Source: an uncultured Oscillospiraceae bacterium (lineage in GTDB: Bacteria > Bacillota > Clostridia > Oscillospirales > Acutalibacteraceae). Taken from it: DNA of 14,988 nucleotides. Positions within the stretch are counted from its first letter, which is position 1; each line of letters opens with the position of its first letter. The DNA is taken from NCBI GenBank assembly GCA_900549675.1, contig URPG01000015.1:1-14988 (forward strand). Direction: 5' to 3'. Of this stretch, positions 1 through 7,173 are shown in pieces. The notes beneath the pieces are model-generated. The model was given only the letters and a program-made list of their open reading frames with translations, did not search any database and was not told where the DNA came from. The position numbers and the translations under genes were made by a program.

Positions 1-3000
1 TCAATGACAGAATCCATTAATTCTAACTCATTACTTTTTAAGCAGACTCCTTCTCCTCCGTAACGTGAAATCTGTATGGTTTGTCCAAATTTTTTTTCTT
101 CGGCGAAGACAGCCAAAGCAGTATCCGCATGATAGACAAAGGTGTGCATTTTCCCAAAGCATTCAAAGCGAACACGCAGTCCGTCAAGCTGTTCAGGCAG
201 GCATGGGTGCACCAAAAGGCAATCTTTCTTTACAGACAGACCTAAAATATTTGTAATCAACTGGTTTAAATAAATGCCGGGACCACTTGAGTAAAGCCGC
301 CAGCCACCTTTTACGTCAATGTCTCCTTTTAGCAGCTTGTCAAAGTTTTCACTGAAGTCATAGCGGTCAGCGTAAGCTCCTTCCGAACTACTAAAATATA
401 AATTGCTCTGACGTCTGTCCGCGTTTACAACTCGATTTTGTATTAAAATCGGGTTAATTGTAAAAAGTTGTTTCCACGCATTTTTATTGTCCTGCATTTT
501 TGTCAAGGATTCAATATACCGAATATGAGCATGACTGTACATCAGCCCTACCTCACGCCCCACATAAGCGGCCTGCTCTGCTCTGACAAACAGTTCGCTC
601 ACACCTCCGTGATAACGCGGCGGATTATCCATAAGCCTTGCTCCGTCCGGACACAACAGCTTTTCCCGTATAATTTGCTGATTTTGTTCCGCCTGTTTTT
701 TGTCTACCATTTCAGCTATAATACTTCTCGTCATCGGAAGCAGACGATAACCGATTCCTGTTTTTGTATCCAATGGGTGGAGCATAGGAGAAAAAATTTT
801 ATCTCCACTACGATAGACAAAACCTGAAACGACACCGTCAATCACCAATAATTCATTAAAATCTTTTTTTATCTTTTGAGCCATATCTAACAGGCAGTCT
901 GCAAACTTCTCTTCTTCCGTTTTGAGGCTTTCTCCCAATTCAAAAAGAGATTGATAAGCCAACGCCTGTGTCCAAGAGCTGACCAACTTTTGCCGCAGCT
1001 CCTCTTTTGCCGGCTGAAGCGTATCGTCCCAGTCGCCTCCTGCATACGAAATTAAATGTGTAGTGCCTACGAAACATCTTTCAATAGCTTCTACGGCTTT
1101 TTGCAAATGCTGCAAAAGCGTATTCCCTTTTACCTTAACTCCGTTTTCATCACAATAAGCAATTTCCTCTTGTAAACACGTATAATCACCGCTGTGTGCC
1201 AAGTATTCAGCTGTTATCTTGAGGGGCCAAAACACCACGTCTCCATGACATTCTCCGGCATTCGCCGCATAGCGGTCAAACATAAACCACTGTGGCCACT
1301 CCCCTGTTTTTTCCTTTTGGTGAGAGAAAATTTCCAGCAGTACCGCTCTAGCCAAATCAAAATGATGCGTTGCCAGGAAATATTCCATCGGACCCTGACA
1401 GATGTCCCTTGTTCCCCATGCCGCACCGCCCGGCTGTTCCAAACCATGCGGCACCGCATAATGTATCATAGCATTATGACTGTACCACCATACCGTTTCA
1501 TTCAGGATTTCCACTTCCTGCCTTTGCGGTGACTCCTTGTCGATGGTTAGTTCCAAACCTCTTGTAAGAGCCGCAAAACTTTTTTGTGATTTCTGCCGTT
1601 CCTGTTCAAAATCATAGAGAGGTAAAATTGTGGAATCTGCTTTTTCAAGATGCCCGCTGATAATCATCTGAACCTTTTTGTCTGAAATGCGCCATGTTAA
1701 AAGGCCTTCCTGGTGCGGCTGATTATCCGTAAAAAAGATTCTGTCATCTCCCGCCTCGAATTCTTCCTGCGGTAGCTGAATATCATAGCTTATATCGGGG
1801 TATTCCGGCGGCCACTGTGACGAATTCGGCAGAATACGCAGAATTTTTCCGCCGTTTCTTTCCTCTGTGCAGAAAGACTGCGCAAATTCATGCTCGCCCA
1901 TAACAATCTGAATCGTCACTATAAAATCATATAAAATTCCTTTTTCACTTCGTACATCAAGCACGATATCGGTCTTGTCCGCCACAGAAAATGACGTAAC
2001 GACCAGCACATCCTCTCCGATGGTGTAATACCACCGAGAATAATTCATCCCCATTTCATACACAGCAGGCAGTGTCAACAGGCGATATTGTCCCCCTATT
2101 CTAACATAAAGCCGCTGTCCCGCATATTTGACGTTATTCAAATTACCTCTTGCCGTTGAAATCAGCTTATGCCGGTTTACATTGCCCACTGTAGTCTGGG
2201 CATTGAATATACCATACATATAATGCGTAGAAGACATTAAATTAGGGTTTACTTTCTCCATATCCATAAAAGTGGAAACAATCATACCATGCGGACGCTC
2301 TGTCAAAAGTTCCTTTTGTTGTGTTACAACATGAGTATGCTCAGCGGTAAAAAAAGAAAGCAAGGTGTTTCCGTCCGTTTCAACCAACCGGCGTTCCGGA
2401 AAACGCTCTTGCAATTCCTGCATATTCCAACTAGGAGAAGCATACGGTTGACCGAACTCCGCACGCACTGTCGTATGTGGGAAATTCACAAGGTTCTTTG
2501 GGGGTTTTATACTCTGATAAACTTCTTGAATTTTTGCAAGCGGGGTCATATTTTTTATAGCATGAGGGCAGTTTGCCTCAACGCGTCCGTAAAACACAAT
2601 TTCCTGTGGAGAATTCAACTGTAACCGCTCAGTTTGCAACGCCGTATAGGCAAACTCCTTCTGCCAAATTTTATTAGGAAGCGAACGCGAAAAAGCTTCG
2701 GGCACCTGCGTTTTCTTATAGGATAGGCCAAAAAACTGAAAGCCGTCTGTTGAAAAGCCAACGCTCTTCCCTTTTAATAAGCCCTGCTGCAAGGTAGGTT
2801 TTTTTCCCTCTTGGTCCATATTCTGTCGTGAACAAAGATGATAGCCTGTTTCATTTTCAAACACTGTATGCCCTAGATACTGCGCCACATACAGCTCATT
2901 TGTCATCACGGCTGCCGGCTGTGCCATTCCTAAATCCTGCCCATAAAGTAAGTCTACTATTTCGCCCTTGCCATTAAGACTAACCTGCCAGAACCAATGC

Positions 3001-3308
3001 CCTGCCTGTGCCAGAATGAAAGCCACCTGATAACTTACCCCACCGGCTATTCCACTGAAAACAATACGGTCTGCACCATAAACAATTTGGCTTGTACTAT
3101 CACTTCCCGTCAAAGGATATACCTCAATGTCCTTTTCCCGATAAAGACGCAGCCAGATACCCCCCGCTGGATTCTCTCTTTCAGTTCCCCGAAAAAGATT
3201 GACCATTATACCTGAGGATATCAGTTCAAAAAGATTACCCGATAAACTAAAAGCCGCACTGCTTTCTTCCATTTGGATCATTTTATATTTTTGGACTCTA
3301 CTATTCAT
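1..3308 (-). CDS. 1,2-beta-oligoglucan phosphorylase (GH94), 3' end beyond window
   Basis: A cytoplasmic glycoside phosphorylase: no signal peptide is seen (starts MNSRVQKYKM). The family reversibly cleaves beta-1,2-glucan oligomers with phosphate, giving alpha-glucose 1-phosphate and a shorter oligomer. At least 1102 codons are present and the frame is still open at base 1, so only a short C-terminal tail is likely missing; SOGPs are about 1,100 residues, cellobiose phosphorylases about 800. GH94 hallmarks are GGAAWGTRD (627-635), WPQWFMFD (from 671) and GGDWDDTLQPA, whose first DWDD aspartate (759) aligns with the GH94 general acid. RLLPMTRSIIAEMVDKKQA, a GREVGL..SHAHIRYIE block, GGWRLYSSGPG (around 1001-1011) and PCLPEQLDGL follow. 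From memory these blocks closely match Listeria innocua Lin1839. The start ATG has GAAAGGAA 9-10 nt upstream. The gene is divergent from its probable importer. Family is certain; beta-1,2 specificity is inferred from similarity and context. Confidence 0.88.
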   Translation of the reverse strand, partial: MNSRVQKYKMIQMEESSAAFSLSGNLFELISSGIMVNLFRGTERENPAGGIWLRLYREKDIEVYPLTGSDSTSQIVYGADRIVFSGIAGGVSYQVAFILAQAGHWFWQVSLNGKGEIVDLLYGQDLGMAQPAAVMTNELYVAQYLGHTVFENETGYHLCSRQNMDQEGKKPTLQQGLLKGKSVGFSTDGFQFFGLSYKKTQVPEAFSRSLPNKIWQKEFAYTALQTERLQLNSPQEIVFYGRVEANCPHAIKNMTPLAKIQEVYQSIKPPKNLVNFPHTTVRAEFGQPYASPSWNMQELQERFPERRLVETDGNTLLSFFTAEHTHVVTQQKELLTERPHGMIVSTFMDMEKVNPNLMSSTHYMYGIFNAQTTVGNVNRHKLISTARGNLNNVKYAGQRLYVRIGGQYRLLTLPAVYEMGMNYSRWYYTIGEDVLVVTSFSVADKTDIVLDVRSEKGILYDFIVTIQIVMGEHEFAQSFCTEERNGGKILRILPNSSQWPPEYPDISYDIQLPQEEFEAGDDRIFFTDNQPHQEGLLTWRISDKKVQMIISGHLEKADSTILPLYDFEQERQKSQKSFAALTRGLELTIDKESPQRQEVEILNETVWWYSHNAMIHYAVPHGLEQPGGAAWGTRDICQGPMEYFLATHHFDLARAVLLEIFSHQKEKTGEWPQWFMFDRYAANAGECHGDVVFWPLKITAEYLAHSGDYTCLQEEIAYCDENGVKVKGNTLLQHLQKAVEAIERCFVGTTHLISYAGGDWDDTLQPAKEELRQKLVSSWTQALAYQSLFELGESLKTEEEKFADCLLDMAQKIKKDFNELLVIDGVVSGFVYRSGDKIFSPMLHPLDTKTGIGYRLLPMTRSIIAEMVDKKQAEQNQQIIREKLLCPDGARLMDNPPRYHGGVSELFVRAEQAAYVGREVGLMYSHAHIRYIESLTKMQDNKNAWKQLFTINPILIQNRVVNADRRQSNLYFSSSEGAYADRYDFSENFDKLLKGDIDVKGGWRLYSSGPGIYLNQLITNILGLSVKKDCLLVHPCLPEQLDGLRVRFECFGKMHTFVYHADTALAVFAEEKKFGQTIQISRYGGEGVCLKSNELELMDSVI

Positions 3309-3331
3309 ATGCTGTTTTCCTTTCTTCGCTT

Positions 3332-3345
3332 TGGAAACGTTTTCA
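3332..3345. promoter_or_regulatory. LacI-family/cre-like operator O1 (phosphorylase side)
   Basis: The 14-bp imperfect palindrome TGGAAACGTTTTCA has the central CG and AAACGTTT core typical of LacI-family (PurR, CcpA) operators. It lies in the 5' leader of the phosphorylase gene, about 25-40 bp past the predicted start of transcription, where a bound repressor would block elongation. It is nearly the exact reverse complement of the second site at 3515-3528. Likely ligands are the LacI-type regulator at 7174 or CcpA; sequence alone cannot separate them. Confidence 0.8.
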
Positions 3346-3377
3346 TATAATTTAATTCATTTTATGTAATTTTTATT

Positions 3378-3406
3378 AGTATACAGAATTTTAACAACAT
3401 TGTCAA
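3378..3406 (-). promoter_or_regulatory. Sigma-A promoter for the phosphorylase gene
   Basis: Read on the minus strand, a perfect TTGACA -35 (3406-3401) is followed by a 17-bp spacer and TATACT as -10 (3383-3378). Transcription should begin near 3371, giving a leader of about 60 nt that contains operator O1. The -35 element is back to back with that of the promoter at 3460. Confidence 0.8.
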
Positions 3407-3459
3407 TTCTCTTTCTCTTAACAAAACTAAGTTATTTTATAAAATTTATCAATAAATCA

Positions 3460-3488
3460 TTGACAATATTTATTTTTAAGGTTATAAT
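3460..3488 (+). promoter_or_regulatory. Consensus sigma-A promoter for the ABC transporter operon
   Basis: TTGACA (3460-3465), a 17-bp spacer and TATAAT (3483-3488) form a full-consensus promoter in an AT-rich region. The predicted start of transcription is near 3495, leaving a leader of about 98 nt that includes operator O2. A promoter this strong makes sense only if tightly repressed, which fits the operator just downstream. Confidence 0.85.
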
Positions 3489-3514
3489 CCACAATATAAA
3501 GGGTGTCATATTTA

Positions 3515-3528
3515 AGAAAACGTTTCCA
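3515..3528. promoter_or_regulatory. LacI-family/cre-like operator O2 (transporter side)
   Basis: AGAAAACGTTTCCA matches the reverse complement of the site at 3332-3345 at 13 of 14 positions. Its centre lies about 33 bp past the -10 box and about 27 bp past the predicted transcription start of the transporter operon. Together with O1 it brackets the two promoters, with centres 183 bp apart. Confidence 0.8.
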
Positions 3529-3576
3529 ATATATCTTAATACAATTGATTTCTTTATTTTAATTATGCTTTTTTCT

Positions 3577-3584
3577 GAAGGGGG
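3577..3584 (+). promoter_or_regulatory. Ribosome binding site that selects a GTG start
   Basis: GAAGGGGG lies 8 nt before GTG 3593. It also lies 6 nt before an ATG at 3591 that is followed directly by TGA, so it could serve a one-codon start-stop ORF as well as the permease. Confidence 0.7.
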
Positions 3585-3592
3585 TTATCTAT

Positions 3593-4534
3593 GTGAACAT
3601 AGCAAAAAAGAAGAATCCTATTGCTTGTTTCGGACAGGATTTATGGAAAAACAAAGTTTTGTGGCTGATGATTTTACCTACGTTGCTCTATTTTATCATC
3701 TTCCACTATCTATCCATGCCGGGCAGTTATATTGCCTTTACGCAGTTTAATCAATCAAAAGGTATTTTCGGCAGTGATTTTGTCGGCTTTAAAAATTTTG
3801 AATTTTTGATTCGCAGCGGTGACTTATGGAGAATTACGCGAAACACTCTACTTTACAATATTGTTTTTATTGTTTTGGGTAATATCATTCAGCTTATCTT
3901 TGCCATTATGCTTTCGGAAATTCAAAAAAAATGGTTTAAAAAGGTTTCACAATCCATTATTCTTCTTCCTTATTTTATCTCAATGGTTATTGTGGGTGCC
4001 TTTGCCTATAATTTTTTCAATTATGATTCCGGCTTTTTCAATACCCTTTTTGTGAATATGGGGCTGGAAAAATTTGATTTCTATAGCTCACCCGGTGTTT
4101 GGAAATATATTGTTGTATTCTTCCGCATTTGGTCAGGCACCGGCTACGGTATGATTGTTTATCTTTCTGCGATTACGGGTATTGACAGCACGGTCTACGA
4201 AGCCGCCTATATTGACGGTGCCACCGTCTGGCAGAGAATCCGCTTTGTGACGCTGCCCTTACTCAAACACACCTTTGTGCTTTTACTGCTGTTCAGCCTG
4301 GGCGGTATCCTTAAAGGATCTATGGATTTGTTTTATAACATTATCGGCGATAACTCCCTGCTTTTTGCACAGACTGACATCATTGACACCTACGTTTACC
4401 GTAGTCTGAGGGGTACTTTTAACTTTACCCAGAGTGCGGCCGCGGGTCTTTATCAATCGGTTTTCGGGTTTATTTTGGTTATGATTGTCAACACCATTGT
4501 AAAGAGATTAAGCTCCGAAGATGCCTTATTCTAA
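3593..4534 (+). CDS. Sugar ABC transporter permease, LplB type
   Basis: An inner-membrane permease of the carbohydrate ABC importer family (COG4209/LplB-like, CUT1). The 313 residues begin with a short basic tail and a first membrane helix (about 22-43, VLWLMILPTLLYF), followed by several further hydrophobic segments. The ATPase-docking EAA loop is intact at 203-222 (EAAYIDGA...TLP). The start is GTG, supported by GAAGGGGG 8 nt upstream; the ATG two bases earlier is out of frame and stops at once. It is first in the operon, 16 bp before the second permease. With that permease and the lipoprotein at 5469 it should form a binding-protein-dependent importer. The ligand is probably beta-1,2-glucooligosaccharides, judged from the divergent phosphorylase; the permease sequence itself does not reveal the substrate. 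Confidence 0.93.
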   Translation: MNIAKKKNPIACFGQDLWKNKVLWLMILPTLLYFIIFHYLSMPGSYIAFTQFNQSKGIFGSDFVGFKNFEFLIRSGDLWRITRNTLLYNIVFIVLGNIIQLIFAIMLSEIQKKWFKKVSQSIILLPYFISMVIVGAFAYNFFNYDSGFFNTLFVNMGLEKFDFYSSPGVWKYIVVFFRIWSGTGYGMIVYLSAITGIDSTVYEAAYIDGATVWQRIRFVTLPLLKHTFVLLLLFSLGGILKGSMDLFYNIIGDNSLLFAQTDIIDTYVYRSLRGTFNFTQSAAAGLYQSVFGFILVMIVNTIVKRLSSEDALF

Positions 4535-4535
4535 G

Positions 4536-4543
4536 AAGGAGGG
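4536..4543 (+). promoter_or_regulatory. Ribosome binding site fixing the second permease start
   Basis: AAGGAGGG begins right after the stop codon of the first permease and lies 7 nt before ATG 4551. It rules out the longer in-frame start at 4521, which lies inside the upstream gene and has no such site. Confidence 0.8.
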
Positions 4544-4550
4544 AATTGTA

Positions 4551-5444
4551 ATGAATCATGTGCATAATCAGGACCGCTCTGCCAAAATTATAAAGTTCCT
4601 GTCCTATATTTGTATCACCCTTTTCGCCCTAATCTGCCTTTTCCCTTTCCTGCTGATGATTTCCTCTTCTTTGATGAAGGAATCTGAAATTGTGCGTGAA
4701 GGCTTTAAACTGATTCCTAACGAGCTTACCTTAAACTCCTACCGTTTTTTGCTAGATAATCCACGGAAAATGCTAAATGCCTATCAGGTAACCATCTTTA
4801 TCACTGTTGTTGGCACGCTTATCGGTCTTTTCTGTATGTCTATGGCCGGTTATGTGCTGAACCGAAAAAGCTTTACATACCGCAGCGGAGTTTCTTTCTT
4901 TATTTATTTTACGACGCTGTTTTCCGGCGGACTTGTTCCTACCTATCTTATTATGGTACGCACCCTTCACCTTAAAAACAGCATTTGGGCTATGATTCTA
5001 CCCAGCGTTATCAGCGCATGGTCCATTTTCCTCATGCGCAATTTCATGAAAAGCATTCCAGATTCTCTCTATGAAGTCGCTACAATCGACGGCGCTGGAG
5101 ATTTTCGCATTTACTGGCAAATCTGCCTGCCTCTTTCGGTTCCGGCATTAGCCACTATCGGTCTTTTCTCCGCCTTAGGCTTTTGGAATGAATGGTACAA
5201 TGCCAGCCTTTATATTGACTCTGTCGATAAATATCCTCTGCAATATTATTTGCAAAAAATGATTAACAGTACAAATGTTTCCGCTCTTATCGCACAAGGC
5301 GCCACTATCGAGGCAAAAGATTTACCTACACAATCTGTTAAAATGTCAACGGCTGTTATGGCCACTGGTCCTATTATTTTGCTTTACCCCTTTGTACAGC
5401 GCTATTTTGTTTCCGGTCTGACGGTTGGTTCTGTCAAAGGATAA
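4551..5444 (+). CDS. Sugar ABC transporter permease, YtcP/UgpE type
   Basis: The second transmembrane subunit of the importer (COG0395-like), 297 residues from ATG 4551. The EAA loop occupies about 175-194 (EVATIDGAGDF...CLP), with the conserved acidic start, glycine and terminal LP. Hydrophobic segments run through the protein, including one at about 17-40 (LSYICITLFALICLFPFLLM). The ending (PFVQRYFVSGLTVGSVKG) is the usual C-terminus of this family, so the gene is full length. An upstream in-frame ATG at 4521 would overlap the preceding gene; the AAGGAGGG site favours 4551. It follows the first permease by 16 bp and precedes the binding protein by 24 bp, so all three are probably co-transcribed. 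No ATPase gene lies nearby. Confidence 0.93.
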   Translation: MNHVHNQDRSAKIIKFLSYICITLFALICLFPFLLMISSSLMKESEIVREGFKLIPNELTLNSYRFLLDNPRKMLNAYQVTIFITVVGTLIGLFCMSMAGYVLNRKSFTYRSGVSFFIYFTTLFSGGLVPTYLIMVRTLHLKNSIWAMILPSVISAWSIFLMRNFMKSIPDSLYEVATIDGAGDFRIYWQICLPLSVPALATIGLFSALGFWNEWYNASLYIDSVDKYPLQYYLQKMINSTNVSALIAQGATIEAKDLPTQSVKMSTAVMATGPIILLYPFVQRYFVSGLTVGSVKG

Positions 5445-5468
5445 ATAAAACATAAAGGAGATTTTTTC

Positions 5469-7055
5469 ATGAAAAAGACAAAAAAAACGCTCGCCCTGCT
5501 GCTGTCTGTCATGATGACCATGACAGTTCTGGTTTCCTGCGCCGACAACAAAAACAGTTCTGCTCATTCAGTCGGCGGTTCGGCTTCTGCAGACAAAAGC
5601 ACTGCCTCTGCTAGTCAGACAGGTACCCCTGATACTTCTAAAGAGGTGGCTCTCTCTATGTATCTGTTTGGCCCAAACGACGGTGTTTCTATTCCGGATA
5701 TTATGACTGAAATCAACGGAAAACTAAAAAAGGACATTAATGCCACTATTGAATTCAAAGGTATTGAATGGTCCGAGGTAGGCACAAAATATCCGTTGTT
5801 ATTTATGTCCGGTGAAAAATTCGATATGGCTTTCGGCGGTCCGAACACTGCGGCTCCCTATTCTACACTAGTCGCACAAGGTTCTCTAATGGATATTTCC
5901 GGAATGTTAGACACATCCGCCCCGAAACTCAAGAAACTTATCGCTCCCGAAACCTGGGATAGTGCCAAGATTGACGGCAAGCTCTATGCTGTTCCCTGTA
6001 ACTACACAGAAATGATTCCGGTTGGTTTTGTTTTCCGCACCGATTTAATGGAGAAGTATGGAATAGAGGAAATTAACAGTTTGGAACAAACCGAGAAATA
6101 CATGCAGAAAGTCAAGGAAAACGAAACTTTTGTCGCTATTAACGGTAACAGCGACACAGCTTGGAGCCTCATGGATATTTTCATTGCTAATACAGGTAAA
6201 TGGATTGAAGCACCTGGTATGCCCGACAAACAGCTTCCTCTGGTCGCAAAAGATTACGAAAAGCCTACTGAAATTTCACACCCCGCCTTTACACAAGAAT
6301 TTGAAGATTGGGTCGTTAAGATGAGAGATTGGAACGACAAAGGCTATTTTGCCACAGATATTCTTTCTTCTCAAACTGGAATTAAAGATAATTTCAATAA
6401 CGGTATCAGCGGCTTGTACATCTCCCATATGATGGACTGGAGTGGTAACGCTGAAGCTATGGCTAAGGTTTTACCGGATACTTCCTCCGAGTTCTGGTCA
6501 CCGGATAAGTCAAACGACAAAGTAATGATTCAGCCCTATGTCAACAACATGACATTGATTTCAGCCTCCTGCGAAAATCCAGAACGTTCATTGATGGCTA
6601 TTGAAAAATTTATGACAGACAAATCCTACTATCGTTTAATTCAAAACGGCATTGAAGGCAGACACTACGAAATCGTAGACGGTATTATTCAAAAACCAGC
6701 TTCCTTTGATGATAAAAAAGACGCCTTTGGATTTGCCGCATGGGCTTTGCGTAATGATGAATTCAACCTGCCGCTTAGCTCTGAAGATCCAAGAAGATAT
6801 ACCCTTATTGAAGAGTGGAAGCCCGATGTAATCGACAATCCCTACCTTGGCGTTTATATTGATGATACTGAAATTAAAACCGAACTCAGCACCATTGCCA
6901 CGATTGATTCTCAGCTGGGTATGCAGCTCCTTTTCGGTAAAACGGCCAGTGATCCGAAAGAAGCTGTTGTCGAATACAGAAATCAATTGGAGGCTGCGGG
7001 TGTTCAAAATGTTATCGACAACGTAAAGGCTCAGATTTCTGAACAAATCGGATAA
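5469..7055 (+). CDS. Extracellular solute-binding lipoprotein of sugar ABC importer
   Basis: A membrane-anchored substrate-binding protein of 528 residues. It has a lipoprotein signal peptide: basic MKKTKK, a hydrophobic stretch and the lipobox LVSC with Cys24 as the lipid attachment site. A Ser/Thr/Ala-rich linker follows (about 25-58), then the family 1-type binding domain. The size fits the large LplA-like proteins that pair with LplB/YtcP permeases and resembles the beta-1,2-glucooligosaccharide binding protein of the Listeria locus (Lin1841). Start ATG has AAAGGAG 8 nt upstream. The gene is third in the operon and is followed by a stable hairpin at 7082-7120. Aromatic residues are plentiful (several Trp and Tyr), as expected for sugar stacking, but I cannot assign the binding site. 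The ligand is inferred from the phosphorylase. Confidence 0.92.
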   Translation: MKKTKKTLALLLSVMMTMTVLVSCADNKNSSAHSVGGSASADKSTASASQTGTPDTSKEVALSMYLFGPNDGVSIPDIMTEINGKLKKDINATIEFKGIEWSEVGTKYPLLFMSGEKFDMAFGGPNTAAPYSTLVAQGSLMDISGMLDTSAPKLKKLIAPETWDSAKIDGKLYAVPCNYTEMIPVGFVFRTDLMEKYGIEEINSLEQTEKYMQKVKENETFVAINGNSDTAWSLMDIFIANTGKWIEAPGMPDKQLPLVAKDYEKPTEISHPAFTQEFEDWVVKMRDWNDKGYFATDILSSQTGIKDNFNNGISGLYISHMMDWSGNAEAMAKVLPDTSSEFWSPDKSNDKVMIQPYVNNMTLISASCENPERSLMAIEKFMTDKSYYRLIQNGIEGRHYEIVDGIIQKPASFDDKKDAFGFAAWALRNDEFNLPLSSEDPRRYTLIEEWKPDVIDNPYLGVYIDDTEIKTELSTIATIDSQLGMQLLFGKTASDPKEAVVEYRNQLEAAGVQNVIDNVKAQISEQIG

Positions 7056-7081
7056 ATTCCATATTTATTCTAGCTTTTAGA

Positions 7082-7120
7082 CCGCAGATAAGGTATATTA
7101 GTATATAACCTTATCTGCGG
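7082..7120 (+). terminator. Hairpin after the binding-protein gene, possible partial terminator
   Basis: A perfect 13-bp stem (CCGCAGATAAGGT with ACCTTATCTGCGG) closes a 13-nt loop 26 bp past the stop codon. The run after it (ATTTATTATA) is a weak U-tract, so it may terminate only partly or instead protect the 3' end of the transporter mRNA. Confidence 0.55.
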
Positions 7121-7173
7121 ATTTATTATACCACTATATCGCATGACTTTATTACCAAAGGGGGAAGCTTTTT

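Noticed and set aside
1..3. TGA on the minus strand at the left edge as the stop of the phosphorylase gene
   Set aside because: It is out of frame: codons of this gene have their lowest base at multiples of three, so the frame passes through 3-5 and continues beyond base 1.
468..2624. Plus-strand ORFs of 110-120 codons opposite the phosphorylase gene
   Set aside because: They lack ribosome sites and family features and lie wholly antisense to a strongly supported GH94 gene.
3400..3750. 116-codon plus-strand ORF across the divergent promoter region
   Set aside because: It begins upstream of the predicted transcription start, covers both the -35/-10 boxes and operator O2, and overlaps the permease gene in another frame.
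4521..4550. Longer N-terminus of the second permease starting at 4521
   Set aside because: It would start inside the first permease without a ribosome site; AAGGAGGG at 4536-4543 points to 4551.
5469..7055. Assigning the binding protein to lipo-oligosaccharide or xylan uptake from its LplA-like family
   Set aside because: Family names in this group are poor guides to ligand; the divergent SOGP-type phosphorylase is the better indicator.
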